Of a DNA stretch of 6,282 bases, positions 6,170 through 6,282 are shown piece by piece. The DNA comes from Pelotomaculum sp. UBA3102 (GTDB taxonomy: Bacteria; Bacillota; Desulfotomaculia; Desulfotomaculales; Pelotomaculaceae): NCBI GenBank assembly GCA_002365865.1, contig DFAQ01000015.1, positions 1 to 6,282 of the forward strand, given 5' to 3'. The notes below the pieces were generated by a model. The model saw nothing but the letters and a program-made list of their open reading frames with translations. It was not told the origin of the DNA and did no database searches. The translations under genes and the position numbers were made by a program. Positions within the stretch are counted from its first letter, which is position 1. The number at the start of each line of letters is the position of its first letter.

Positions 6170-6282
6170 CTATACACCAATTAAACTTGCCTCGCGCAAG
6201 GCGTTAACTTCAAGTTGGATTCCTTCCTCAAAAGGTATCGGCTCAAAGTCCAAATCCTTTACTGCCTCGGAATAGTCAAATG
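6170..6282 (-). CDS. C-terminal end of an NAD-dependent sugar epimerase/reductase (extended SDR), cut by the window edge
   Basis: The last 36 codons and a TAG stop (6170-6172) of a minus-strand gene are present; the rest lies beyond the window. The visible tail reads FDYSEAVKDLDFEPIPFEEG, followed by IQLEVNALREASLIGV. The pattern of Asp/Ser, Ala, then K-D-L-x-F-x-P-x-P-x-E-E-G, followed by an amphipathic helix, is the usual C-terminus of extended SDR enzymes acting on nucleotide sugars, such as WbpV, GalE and WcaG relatives. With a WbpL-like and a WbpM-like gene directly downstream, a 4-reductase or 4-epimerase acting on the dehydratase product is the most likely role. The fragment lacks the GxxGxxG and YxxxK motifs, so the activity is inferred from context and the tail pattern only. 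Confidence 0.65.
   Translation of the reverse strand, partial: FDYSEAVKDLDFEPIPFEEGIQLEVNALREASLIGV

Overview
The window reads as part of a chromosome from a Gram-positive, anaerobic Clostridia-type bacterium, possibly close to the Desulfotomaculum/Pelotomaculum group. This is an inference. It rests on the DUF1015-family protein, strong AGGAGG-type ribosome binding sites, TTG and GTG starts, and moderately high but uneven GC content. No RNA gene, CRISPR array, insertion sequence or integrase is visible.

Layout: a single + strand gene (153-1601) encodes a DUF1015 protein with a short cysteine-rich insert. It converges on a - strand surface-polysaccharide operon, with 15 bases between the two stop codons. 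In transcription order (right to left) the operon holds four genes: the last 36 codons of an NAD-dependent sugar epimerase/reductase (6170-6282, cut by the window edge); a polyprenyl-phosphate sugar-1-phosphate transferase of the MraY/WecA superfamily, WbpL/WbcO-like (5102-6145); a membrane-bound nucleotide-sugar 4,6-dehydratase of the WbpM/CapD type (2990-4918, open to 4996); and a Wzz-type chain-length co-polymerase (1617-2900).

How the genes could work together: the dehydratase would convert UDP-GlcNAc to the 4-keto-6-deoxy sugar. The truncated SDR protein would reduce or epimerise that intermediate. The transferase would load the resulting sugar-1-phosphate onto undecaprenyl phosphate, starting a repeat unit. 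The Wzz protein would set the polymer length. The order epimerase, WbpL-like, WbpM-like matches the wbpV-wbpL-wbpM end of Pseudomonas O-antigen loci, so an N-acetylated 6-deoxyhexosamine (QuiNAc or FucNAc type) as first sugar is a reasonable hypothesis. The + strand DUF1015 gene probably has nothing to do with this pathway.

The window is mostly ordinary cell-envelope biosynthesis. The points most worth a second look are the SDR/WbpL/WbpM module in a probable Firmicute, the CC-x6-CC insert in the DUF1015 protein, the ambiguous dehydratase start, and the unexplained spacers around 2954-2982 and 4997-5105.
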